7,379 nucleotides of DNA from Alcanivorax sp. Its GTDB lineage: Bacteria > Pseudomonadota > Gammaproteobacteria > Pseudomonadales > Alcanivoracaceae. The stretch is taken from positions 1-7,379 of the forward strand of contig SLJS01000240.1 of the NCBI GenBank assembly GCA_007135015.1, written 5' to 3'. The position numbers were made by a program, and so were the translations under genes. The notes under the pieces were generated by a model that saw only the letters and a program-made list of their open reading frames with translations, was not told where the DNA came from and did not search any database. The first letter of the stretch is position 1. Each line of letters begins with the position of its first letter. Positions 1 to 5,972 of the stretch are shown piece after piece.

Positions 1-269
1 CACTTGCGCTGCTCCAGCTTTTCCGCAATGGCGCTGTCTTCCAGTGAGTCGGCAAGCTGCAGCGCCTTGTCCAGATTCACTTCCGCCGCCGGTGCTCCCA
101 TGGAGACGGGCTCCAGCCGGTAGGGCGCCGCCTCCGCCGGAGCCTCCCGCGCGGCCAGGCCCCGAAGCAGCACCTCATTGACCACCTCTCCCAATGAGCG
201 GCCGGACTCATGGGCGGCCTTTTTCAGGGATTTCAGCAGATTGTCGTCAATATTGAGGGTGGTGCGCAT
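1..269 (-). CDS. Ribbon-helix-helix antitoxin, VapB/CopG type (reaches window edge)
   Basis: Reading the minus strand from the ATG at 269 gives 89 residues up to the window edge, beginning MRTTLNIDDNLLKSLKKAAH. The first ~40 residues have the ribbon-helix-helix pattern: a short beta strand (RTTLNID), then two helices with a GRSLGEVVNEVLLRGL core. This is typical of DNA-binding type II antitoxins. The C-terminal part (VNLDKALQLADSLEDSAIAEKL) resembles the toxin-binding tail of small VapB-like antitoxins. In that family the protein neutralises a PIN-domain RNase toxin and represses its own promoter. The last two visible bases (TG on the coding strand) could be the start of a TGA stop, so the gene may be nearly complete; 85-90 residues is normal. 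The toxin gene would lie to the left and is not seen. No convincing Shine-Dalgarno precedes the ATG, but no other in-frame ATG fits. VapB rather than another RHH antitoxin is a family-level inference. Confidence 0.8.
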   Translation of the reverse strand, partial: MRTTLNIDDNLLKSLKKAAHESGRSLGEVVNEVLLRGLAAREAPAEAAPYRLEPVSMGAPAAEVNLDKALQLADSLEDSAIAEKLEQRK

Positions 270-277
270 CGCGATGA

Positions 278-285
278 TTAGCTAA
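278..285. promoter_or_regulatory. Small palindrome upstream of the antitoxin, possible operator
   Basis: TTAGCTAA is a perfect 8-bp palindrome lying 9 bp upstream of the antitoxin start codon, in a locally AT-richer stretch (about 274-320). RHH antitoxins bind short inverted repeats in their own promoter, so this is a plausible half of an operator. No second copy is visible and the promoter hexamers are not clear. Confidence 0.25.
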
Positions 286-390
286 AAGAATCAGTGCATC
301 AAAGTGTAGTGAGGGTATAAACACCGCGCAACATTTCCGGCAGCCGGTGTGCGCACGCCCCTGGCGCTGTGTCTGCTCAGATCAGTCGAA

Positions 391-410
391 TCTCGAAAAC
401 CGTTTCGAGA
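391..410. repeat. Perfect inverted repeat at the outer edge of element R1
   Basis: TCTCGAAA (391-398) and TTTCGAGA (403-410) form a perfect 8-bp stem with a 4-nt loop (ACCG). The right arm runs directly into the GACAGGCAC end of repeat R1. The same TTTCGA/TCGAAA sequence flanks the two GTGCCTGTC ends at 6259 and 6365, so the stem belongs to the element's boundary rather than being a gene terminator. There is no T-tract. Confidence 0.7.
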
Positions 411-490
411 CAGGCACCAATTGGCAGATCTCCTACAGCGGCGCGGGCGGAAGATGCACAGGAAGGGGGGGGGGCGTTTGTGCCTGTCCT
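403..490 (+). repeat. Interspersed element R1 with GACAGGCAC/GTGCCTGTC inverted ends
   Basis: The ends GACAGGCAC (409-417) and GTGCCTGTC (480-488) are perfect 9-bp inverted repeats about 62 bp apart. The body is recognisably the same as R2 (4329-4408). Shared pieces, in order, are GAGACAGGCACCAATTGGC, an ATC, ACAGCG, CGGGCG, ACAGGA and TTTGTGCCTGTCC. It contains a run of ten G (465-474) where R2 has fewer bases. It lies between the LysR stop and the antitoxin start. The size, non-coding location, inverted ends and copy number fit a REP/MITE-like non-autonomous element. Mobilisation by a REP-associated tyrosine transposase is inference, since none is present in the window. Confidence 0.75.
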
Positions 491-509
491 GATTCGCGGG
501 CGGCGAATC
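491..509. repeat. Perfect 7-bp stem-loop beside R1
   Basis: GATTCGC (491-497) and GCGAATC (503-509) pair perfectly around a 5-nt loop, immediately after R1's GTGCCTGTCCT end. It lies about 90 bp beyond the LysR stop codon, so on the minus strand it could act as a 3' stem-loop for that transcript. It lacks a T-tract in either direction, so it is not a standard intrinsic terminator. Confidence 0.5.
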
Positions 510-595
510 TGTGCCCGGGGAGAAGCGCCGATTGGGTCTGCTCGCTGCTGTCCAGGCGTAACTGGATGGCAGGACTTCAGGCTTCTGGTGATGTG

Positions 596-1501
596 TCAGT
601 CCTCGTCAAAGGATGCATAACGATCGGCGAGATGCTCGATCAGAGCACGTACCGCCGGCAGCATTCCCCGGCGCGACGGGAAGACCGCGTGGATGATCTC
701 GCGGCGTGGTTTCCACCCCGGCAGTACATCCACCAGTGAGCCCTGGGCAAGGTATTCCCCCACCAGCAGGCGGGGCAGCTGCACCACGCCCACCCCCGCG
801 AGGGCTGCCTCGCGCAGGGCGATCATGTCGGTGGTGATATAGCGGGGGCGGAGCCGTACCCTTTTCGTGCGTTCCTCCGGCCCATGCAGCACCCACTCAT
901 GCCGCTCCTCCGGCCATCCCACCCACAGGGCGGGCCAGTCGCCCAGTGCCACCGGCCCGGAGGGACGGCCCAGTTGTTTCACGAGAGGGGGCGCTGCAAC
1001 GAGACACTGGCCCCGGTCCGAAAGACGACGCAATACGAGGTCACTGTCTTCCAGGGGCGCGGGCCGGACCCGGATGGCCACATCCACCCCCTCGGCAAGC
1101 AGATCCACGCGCCGGTTGGTGGCTTCCAGGTGGATGTCCACGCCGGGATGGGCGGCCGTGAACTCGGCGAGCATGCTGCCCACGTGGGCGTGAAGCAGGG
1201 TAGTGGGGCAGGTGAGCCGCACCACGCCTCGTGGCTCGCCCCGCACCGTCTCCACGGCTTCCCGGGCGGCTTCGGCCTCCACGAGCATGGCTCGGCAGTG
1301 CTCGTAATAGCGCTGGCCCACCTCGGTGACCCGGAAATGACGGGTGGAACGGTGGATCAGCCGCACGCCCAGGCGCTCTTCCAGCTGCGCCACCCGCCGG
1401 CTCAGCTTGGACTTGGGTTCGCCCAGCGCCCGGCCGGCGGGAGCAAATCCGCCATGCTCCACCGCCCGGGCGAAGTAGTAGAGGTCGTTCAGGTCCGGCA
1501 T
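596..1501 (-). CDS. LysR-type transcriptional regulator
   Basis: A 301-residue protein of normal LysR length. Residues ~1-60 form the winged helix-turn-helix DNA-binding domain (DLYYFARAVEHGGFAPAGRAL, then SKLSRRVAQLEERLGVRLIHRSTR, which is the LysR signature). Residues ~91-295 form the periplasmic-binding-like effector domain, starting PRGVVRLTCPTT. The HRSTR...TEVGQRYYE junction and the effector domain resemble the large CrgA/YafC-like subgroup, whose ligands are mostly unknown. The ATG at 1501 gives the normal LysR N-terminus, and AGGGA lies a few bases upstream. It diverges from ycaC, with 145 bp between them containing a T-N11-A palindrome. This is the classic arrangement for a LysR protein that represses itself and activates the divergent gene in response to a small molecule. 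The ligand cannot be read from the sequence. Confidence 0.95.
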   Translation of the reverse strand: MPDLNDLYYFARAVEHGGFAPAGRALGEPKSKLSRRVAQLEERLGVRLIHRSTRHFRVTEVGQRYYEHCRAMLVEAEAAREAVETVRGEPRGVVRLTCPTTLLHAHVGSMLAEFTAAHPGVDIHLEATNRRVDLLAEGVDVAIRVRPAPLEDSDLVLRRLSDRGQCLVAAPPLVKQLGRPSGPVALGDWPALWVGWPEERHEWVLHGPEERTKRVRLRPRYITTDMIALREAALAGVGVVQLPRLLVGEYLAQGSLVDVLPGWKPRREIIHAVFPSRRGMLPAVRALIEHLADRYASFDED

Positions 1502-1515
1502 CCTGGTTCCCTGAT

Positions 1516-1533
1516 CGTTCTATATACAGAACG
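1516..1533. promoter_or_regulatory. Candidate LysR operator (T-N11-A palindrome)
   Basis: CGTTCT (1516-1521) and AGAACG (1528-1533) are perfect 6-bp inverted arms around an AT-rich 6-nt centre (ATATAC). The inner T and A positions satisfy the T-N11-A rule for LysR-type recognition sites. The site is only about 15 bp upstream of the LysR start codon, where binding would cover that gene's own promoter, and about 115 bp upstream of ycaC. The TATATA inside it (1521-1526) could also serve as a -10 element. Function is inferred from symmetry and position. Confidence 0.6.
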
Positions 1534-1646
1534 CTGTGTCACCATGATGCATTCTAGCGGCGTTATCGTTCCCGGGACAGGATGGGTGTGGAGCGGTCGG
1601 CAGCCCGTCGGCCCGACCTGAATGAACGTGACAAGAGGAGCCACCC

Positions 1647-2270
1647 ATGAATCCGTCCTATATCCGTCTCGACAAGAATGATGCCGCCGTTCTGCTGGTG
1701 GACCACCAGGCGGGCCTGCTGTCGCTGGTCCGGGACTTTGAACCCGACACCTTCACCAACAATGTGCTGGCCCTGGCCGATTCGGCAAAGTACTTCGGTC
1801 TGCCCACGATTCTTACCACCAGTTTTGAGGACGGACCCAACGGTCCGCTGATGCCGCAGCTGAAGGAAACCTTTCCCGACGCGCCGTACATCGCCCGGCC
1901 GGGTCAGATCAACGCCTGGGACAACGAGGAGTTCCTCAAGGCGGTGAAGGAAACCGGGAAAAAGCAGCTGATTATCGCCGGTGTCGTGACCGAGGTGTGC
2001 GTTGCCTTCCCCGCGCTGTCGGCACTGGAAGAGGGGTATGAGGTGTTCGTGGTCACTGACGCTTCCGGCACCTTCAATGAGATTACCCGCCATTCCGCCT
2101 GGCAGCGGATGCAGGCGGCCGGAGCGCAACTGATGACCTGGTTCGGCGTGGCCTGCGAACTGCATCGCGACTGGCGCAATGACGTGGAAGGCCTGGGCGC
2201 ACTTTTTGCCGGCCATATCCCGGATTACCGGAACCTGATCACCAGTTACAGCGCAAACCAGGAAGGTTGA
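1647..2270 (+). CDS. ycaC: YcaC-type isochorismatase-fold cysteine hydrolase
   Basis: A 207-residue protein that I recognise as YcaC: long stretches such as RLDKNDAAVLLVDHQAGLLS, GVVTEVCVAFPALSA and HSAWQRM are near-identical to my recollection of the E. coli protein. It has the isochorismatase-like (cysteine hydrolase) fold. Asp19 (LLVDHQ) and Cys118 (TEVC) occupy the catalytic acid and nucleophile positions. The position where most family members carry a catalytic lysine holds Arg84 (IARPG), which I recall as also true of YcaC. The GVVT segment before the cysteine is the usual cis-peptide region. Known YcaC structures are octameric and the physiological substrate is unsettled. GAGGAG at 1635-1640, six bases before the ATG, supports this start. 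It is the first gene of the plus-strand cluster divergent from the LysR gene and is probably controlled by it. Confidence 0.95.
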   Translation: MNPSYIRLDKNDAAVLLVDHQAGLLSLVRDFEPDTFTNNVLALADSAKYFGLPTILTTSFEDGPNGPLMPQLKETFPDAPYIARPGQINAWDNEEFLKAVKETGKKQLIIAGVVTEVCVAFPALSALEEGYEVFVVTDASGTFNEITRHSAWQRMQAAGAQLMTWFGVACELHRDWRNDVEGLGALFAGHIPDYRNLITSYSANQEG

Positions 2271-2313
2271 TGTCGTGGCCGTTCGTGAGCGGGCCGCGAG
2301 CCTGCTCACGACA
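2271..2313 (+). promoter_or_regulatory. Overlapping alternative stem-loops after ycaC
   Basis: Two perfect stems share the same 3' bases. TCGTGAGC (2283-2290) pairs with GCTCACGA (2304-2311), and TGTCGTG (2271-2277) pairs with CACGACA (2307-2313). Only one can form at a time. The first starts 13 bases after the ycaC stop codon. No T-tract follows (the next bases are CCTGCCTCC), so it is not a clear intrinsic terminator. It may stabilise the ycaC 3' end or modulate read-through into the pirin gene 100 bp downstream. The rest of this 142-bp spacer shows a TTGACG hexamer (2337-2342) without a matching -10. Confidence 0.4.
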
Positions 2314-2412
2314 CCTGCCTCCTTCCGCTGTAGCATTTGACGAGATAGTTCTGGCGAAACCCCTTTCCTTGATTCGGCATCTTCGGCTTCACTGCAGGAC
2401 AGGAGACCGACT

Positions 2413-3369
2413 ATGAGTGATCTTGTTCAGGACCGGGAAGAGTCCCGCTCCGGCGACTGCCCGCCCTGTCCGGGCCGGCCGGTACTGGAGCGCATAGACG
2501 CCCGGCAGGCGGAAATCGGCAAGGGTTTTGTCGTGCGTCGCGCCGTACCCACCCGCGCCCGACGCATGATCGGCGCCTGGTGCTTCCTGGACCACGCCGG
2601 TCCGGTGGACCATGGCCCGGGCGAAGGGCTGCGCGTGGGTCCGCACCCCCACATCGGTCTGCAGACCTTTACCTGGATGATCGAGGGCGAGGCGCTGCAC
2701 CGTGACAGCCTGGGCCTCGAGCAGATCATCCGCCCCGGGGAAGTCAACCTGATGACCGCCGGCCGGGGTATCGTTCACGCGGAGGAATCTCCCACAAGCG
2801 ACGCCGGCCGGCTTCATGCTGCCCAGTTATGGATTGCACTACCCGAGGCTGAGCGCCATCGTGCGCCGTCGTTTCATCACCATGCAAAGTTGCCGGTCAT
2901 TGAACGCGACGGCTTTGCCGTGACCGTGCTGGCGGGCGAGGCACTCGGCGAGGTTGCCCCCGCGCAAGTCTTTTCGCCGTTGGTGGGCATGGATCTCACC
3001 AGCAGCGGCTCGGCCCGTACACGCCTTCCCCTGGAATCCGGGTTCGAATACGGGGTCATGTGTCTGCGGGGTTCGGTGGCGGTAGAGGGTGAAACCATTG
3101 CGCCGGGCATACTGCTGTACCTGGGCATCGGCCGGGCGGCGGTCGATATCCAGTGCGATGAAGCAACGCAACTTCTGCTGGTGGGTGGTGCACCCTTCGG
3201 CGAAGAAATCCTGGTGTGGTGGAACTTTGTGGCGCGCACCCCGGAGGAAATTCGCACCGCCAGTGACGACTGGAATGCGGGCGCCTTCAAGGAGGTTCCG
3301 GGCACCGCGCTCGCCCCGCTGAATGCTCCGCCGATTGAAGGGCTGCGGCTGAAAGGAGCGGACCGATGA
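2413..3369 (+). CDS. Pirin family protein (bicupin metalloenzyme)
   Basis: A 318-residue pirin. The N-terminal cupin carries the hallmark metal ligands: His78 and His80 (GPHPHIGLQT), then His122 and Glu124 (GRGIVHAEES). These match the three His and one Glu of human pirin and E. coli YhhW. The family's C-terminal cupin follows (about 185-275), with APFGEEILVWWNFVARTPEEI near its end. Pirins bind Fe or similar metal; some bacterial members cleave quercetin-like flavonols, others are regulatory or redox proteins. The substrate here is unknown. The protein has a ~25-residue N-terminal extension with a CPPC motif (16-19) before the pirin core. AGGAGA at 2401-2406 sits six bases before the ATG, supporting that start. 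It lies 142 bp after ycaC and overlaps the bestrophin gene by ATGA, implying translational coupling. Confidence 0.94.
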   Translation: MSDLVQDREESRSGDCPPCPGRPVLERIDARQAEIGKGFVVRRAVPTRARRMIGAWCFLDHAGPVDHGPGEGLRVGPHPHIGLQTFTWMIEGEALHRDSLGLEQIIRPGEVNLMTAGRGIVHAEESPTSDAGRLHAAQLWIALPEAERHRAPSFHHHAKLPVIERDGFAVTVLAGEALGEVAPAQVFSPLVGMDLTSSGSARTRLPLESGFEYGVMCLRGSVAVEGETIAPGILLYLGIGRAAVDIQCDEATQLLLVGGAPFGEEILVWWNFVARTPEEIRTASDDWNAGAFKEVPGTALAPLNAPPIEGLRLKGADR

Positions 3370-4268
3370 TCGTTACCCGGCGTATTTCGCTTCGCAAACT
3401 CCTCGGCTTCACCAGGGCGAACCTGAGCATTCTGCTTGTGTTTATTGGGGTATCCGTGCTCACCGTAGGGCACATCGAAGCGCAGTTGTTGCAGGCACTG
3501 ACCTACGCCAGCGGTTTTCTGGGTACGGCGCTCGCCTTCCTGATCGGCTTTCGCAATAACCACGCCTACGACCGCTGGTGGGAAGCCCAGCGGCTGTGGT
3601 CACAGTTGAAATACGAAACCCGCGGCTTCGCCACCCTGGTGAATGCACTGGTGCTGGATGCGGGGGACGGAGAGGCTGTCCGGCGGGAGATGATCCACCG
3701 CCAGGCCGCTTTTGCCTGGCGCCTGAACCGTTTCCTGCGCCGGCTGGAACCGGGAGAGGAACTGGACGGACTCCTGGACGACGATGAACGTGCCGCGATC
3801 GAACAGGTGCATACGCCGCCGCTGGCCCTGTTGGCGCGGCAGAACCGCCGGATTCGCGGCCTGTTCGAGCAGGGCCGCATCGACAACTACAAGCATGTGC
3901 AGCTTGCACAGGGACTGAAAGGCTTCAATGAAGTGCTCAGTGGCTGCGAACGGCTGAAGAAGACGCCCTTTCCCATGCAGTACACCTGGTTCATGGCCTA
4001 CAGCCTGATGGTGTTCCTGTTCATTCTTCCGCTCAGCCTGGCCGGCCATCTGGGCTACTGGTCCGTGCCCTTTTCCCTGCTGATCGGGTACGTATTCGTG
4101 ATGCTCGAATACGTGGGCCGCTATATCGAGGCCCCGTTCGAGAACAGCGTCAATGATACGCCCATGGACTATATCGCGCGCACTATCGAGATCGACCTGC
4201 GCCAGCTGCTCGGCGAGACCGAAGTGCCACCCCCGGTGGAGCCCAGGGGTTGGGGTTATCTGTATTGA
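3366..4268 (+). CDS. Bestrophin family anion channel (RFP-TM / YneE-like)
   Basis: A 300-residue integral membrane protein of bacterial bestrophin length. Diagnostic segments are GFRNNHAYDRWWEAQRLWSQL (61-81, the conserved motif after the second helix), PFPMQYTWFMAYSLMVFLF (201-219) and EAPFENSVNDTPMDYIARTIE (255-275), the family's C-terminal signature. Predicted membrane helices are about 19-35, 46-62, 204-227 and 231-250, with a charged cytosolic helical region (100-200) between the second and third. Bestrophins form pentameric channels, mostly for chloride or other anions; bacterial members can differ in ion selectivity. Its ATG overlaps the pirin stop (ATGA, 3366-3369), with AAGGAG at 3353-3358 inside the pirin gene, so the two are almost certainly cotranslated. 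It is the last gene of the cluster. A role in exporting or balancing an anion tied to pirin/YcaC chemistry is inference. Confidence 0.93.
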   Translation: MIVTRRISLRKLLGFTRANLSILLVFIGVSVLTVGHIEAQLLQALTYASGFLGTALAFLIGFRNNHAYDRWWEAQRLWSQLKYETRGFATLVNALVLDAGDGEAVRREMIHRQAAFAWRLNRFLRRLEPGEELDGLLDDDERAAIEQVHTPPLALLARQNRRIRGLFEQGRIDNYKHVQLAQGLKGFNEVLSGCERLKKTPFPMQYTWFMAYSLMVFLFILPLSLAGHLGYWSVPFSLLIGYVFVMLEYVGRYIEAPFENSVNDTPMDYIARTIEIDLRQLLGETEVPPPVEPRGWGYLY

Positions 4269-4280
4269 GACCGGCCGGTC
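4269..4280. repeat. 12-bp perfect palindrome just after the bestrophin stop
   Basis: GACCGGCCGGTC is fully self-complementary and begins right after the bestrophin stop codon. It is followed by CCGG-rich sequence and two tandem AGCCCGA heptamers (about 4297-4310). No T-tract follows, so intrinsic termination is not shown. It may act as a 3' stem-loop in the convergent bestrophin/permease spacer. Confidence 0.4.
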
Positions 4281-4328
4281 CGGCCCGTAGCCGGTAGCCC
4301 GAAGCCCGAAGCAGAACGCGATCAATTG

Positions 4329-4408
4329 GAGACAGGCACCAATTGGCGAATCGCGCACAGCGACCCGGGCGAAAGGCGTACAGGATAGGCCCGGTTTGTG
4401 CCTGTCCC
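4329..4408 (+). repeat. Interspersed element R2 with GACAGGCAC/GTGCCTGTC inverted ends
   Basis: The perfect 9-bp inverted ends are GACAGGCAC (4331-4339) and GTGCCTGTC (4398-4406). An inner perfect stem, CCGGGC (4365-4370) with GCCCGG (4389-4394), gives a two-tier foldback. The CCAATTGG palindrome next to the left end is shared with R1. The copy is in the same orientation as R1 and looks the least decayed. It sits between the convergent bestrophin and permease genes, ending 12 bp from the permease stop, so it could also serve as a bidirectional 3' structure. It is interpreted as a REP/MITE-like non-autonomous element. Confidence 0.75.
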
Positions 4409-4420
4409 AAAAAGCTGATG

Positions 4421-5485
4421 TCAGGGCTGATAGCCGGAAGCGGGCGAGCGCAGGCCGCCATGCAGCCCCGCCACGATAATCCAGGAAGCCGCCATCGTGG
4501 GCACTGCCAGGATCATGCCCAGCAGGCCGAAGAAATGGCCGGACACGATGATTCCGCCTATCACGACAAGCGGGTGGAGATTGACCGAATGCGCAATCAG
4601 TGAAGGCAGAACCAGCAGGTTATCCACCAGCTGTGCGGTCAATACGACGGCCACTGCCCAGAGCGCAACCCACGGCTCAACCGTCGGATCGCCCAGTACA
4701 CTGATGACCGGCGGGATCATGGCAAGCGGCGGGCCCACATAGGGGATTACATTCAACAGTCCGGTCAGAACACCGAACAGCAGTGGTGTATCGACGCCCA
4801 CCAGCCAGAAGCCGACCGTGGCGACCAGCGCCACGATTGCCGACTGCATCATCACCCCGCGCACATAGCGCTGAAGCTGCCGGGCCACACGCCCGTAGAT
4901 CAGCCAGCCCAGCTCGAACTGCCGATTGGGCAACAGATCCAGCAGCCGGTTGCGCAGCCCCTTCCAGTCACGCACCAGGAAAAAGGTCAGCAGGGGGGCA
5001 ATCACAAGTACCAGAATGGTTGTCGTTACGAATCCCGGCATCTGGGCGGCAACCGCCTGGCCCCATTCATTGCCCTGTTGTATCGCCTGCTCACTCAGCT
5101 CTACACCGCCAACGGAAAGTCCGGTAAGTTCCTCCAGCTGTCGGCTGGTGCGTGTGGCAAGGCCGTCGAGTAGCTCCCAGAGGTGGGGGAGTCGTTGCTG
5201 CAGCGCCAGCACCTGCTGCGAAAACTGTGGGGCAATCCAGGAAAGAATGCCCATGACCGCCGCCGCGAGCATCGCAAGCACGCTCAGCGAGGCAGCTGAT
5301 GCCGACATTCCCAGCGCCATCAGGCGACTGCTCACCGGCTCCAGCACCGCATAGAAGACAAATGCCAGCAGGATGGGGATGAGCAACGGCGCCAGCAGAA
5401 AGGCCGCCAGCGCCGCCGCACTGAAAAGCCCGCCGGCCACGAGTGCAACCCTCAACCCGGGAGCCAGGGGCGCATCACGAAGCAT
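4421..5485 (-). CDS. AI-2E/PerM family permease
   Basis: A polytopic membrane protein, 354 residues from the ATG at 5485. The family pattern is clear: paired N-terminal helices (about 11-48), a helix at 64-85, a soluble amphipathic region (86-150), then DWKGLRNRLLDLLPNR (173-188), QLQRYVRG (203-210), GLLNVIPYVGPPLAMIPPV (242-260) and DNLLVLPSLIAHSVNLHPLVVI (288-309), with final helices to ~340. Relatives include PerM, YdiK, YhhT and TqsA. Some export autoinducer-2, others are Na+/H+ antiporters or have no known substrate, so the substrate here is open. The reading frame is open for 30 more codons upstream, but the upstream part lies inside the preceding gene and lacks membrane or family character. 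MLRDAPLAPGLRV with AGGG five bases upstream is the likely start, giving an 11-nt overlap with the cNMP-binding protein gene and probable coupling. Confidence 0.92.
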   Translation of the reverse strand: MLRDAPLAPGLRVALVAGGLFSAAALAAFLLAPLLIPILLAFVFYAVLEPVSSRLMALGMSASAASLSVLAMLAAAVMGILSWIAPQFSQQVLALQQRLPHLWELLDGLATRTSRQLEELTGLSVGGVELSEQAIQQGNEWGQAVAAQMPGFVTTTILVLVIAPLLTFFLVRDWKGLRNRLLDLLPNRQFELGWLIYGRVARQLQRYVRGVMMQSAIVALVATVGFWLVGVDTPLLFGVLTGLLNVIPYVGPPLAMIPPVISVLGDPTVEPWVALWAVAVVLTAQLVDNLLVLPSLIAHSVNLHPLVVIGGIIVSGHFFGLLGMILAVPTMAASWIIVAGLHGGLRSPASGYQP

Positions 5486-5972
5486 GGTGACCCTGCTCGC
5501 CCAGCTGCTGGTTGGCACGCCGGAGACGTTCGGCGAGGACATGTGCCAGATTGCGCATGAAACAGGCGCCTTCACCCGGAGAGCGTTGCACCCATTCGTC
5601 CAGACTGGAGCGCATCAGAAACATCAGCTCCGTTGGTGCCGTGGCAACTGCATCCGCCGTGCGCGGCTCCTCGCTGACCAGCGCCACCTCCCCGAAAAAA
5701 TCGCCCGGCGCCAACTCGGCCAGCACGCGCTCGCCCGCGCGAATCTCGACCCGCCCGGAGCGGATCATCACCACCCCAGCGCCCACGTCGTCGCGACGAA
5801 AGACCGGTTCGCCGGCCTCGTACTGGCGATCGTGCATATCCGAGACCAACTGCCGCGCCTTGCGCTCGGAAATCCCGGCCAGAAGTGGCGTGTCACGCCA
5901 TAGCTGCACGCTCAGGCTCAATCGGTCTGTCCGTGGGCGGAAAAAGTTCTGCCAGAGGGGGTGCCGACTCAT
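5475..5972 (-). CDS. Stand-alone cyclic nucleotide-binding domain protein
   Basis: A 165-residue protein from the ATG at 5972, chosen because GGAAG lies just upstream; an ATG 19 codons earlier (6029) has no such support. After a short N-terminal helix region (WQNFFRPRTDRLSL), residues ~26-125 form a CRP/PKA-type cyclic nucleotide-binding beta-barrel: LLAGISERKARQLV, then YEAGEPVFRRDDVGAGVVMIRSG, then the phosphate-binding cassette GDFFGEVALVSEEPRTADAVA (90-110). Glu95 and Arg104 sit at the ribose- and phosphate-contact positions, so cAMP or cGMP binding is plausible. After the C-helix (about 137-157) the protein ends; there is no HTH domain, so it is not a CRP-type transcription factor. Its stop overlaps the start of the permease gene, suggesting a signal-responsive partner of that transporter. 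Confidence 0.9.
   Translation of the reverse strand: MSRHPLWQNFFRPRTDRLSLSVQLWRDTPLLAGISERKARQLVSDMHDRQYEAGEPVFRRDDVGAGVVMIRSGRVEIRAGERVLAELAPGDFFGEVALVSEEPRTADAVATAPTELMFLMRSSLDEWVQRSPGEGACFMRNLAHVLAERLRRANQQLGEQGHHAS

Noticed and set aside
347..739. 130-codon plus-strand open frame through R1 into the LysR 3' end
   Set aside because: It crosses the G10 run, the inverted repeats and the LysR gene on the opposite strand; there is no ribosome-binding site and no recognisable domain.
884..1621. Long open frame of 245 codons on the plus strand
   Set aside because: It lies antisense to the LysR gene, is rich in His/Gly/Pro from reading GC-rich codons backwards, and resembles no family.
1563..2336. 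257-codon minus-strand open frame
   Set aside because: It is antisense to ycaC, whose identity is certain; its composition is that of a shadow frame.
4269..4280. GACCGGCCGGTC as an intrinsic terminator for bestrophin
   Set aside because: No T-tract follows in either direction; it is recorded only as a palindrome.
3600..4358. 252-codon minus-strand open frame
   Set aside because: It is antisense to the bestrophin gene and extends into R2; no protein family character.
5486..5575. 30-codon N-terminal extension of the permease
   Set aside because: It lies entirely within the cNMP-binding gene in another frame and lacks family similarity; the internal ATG at 5485 gives the normal length.
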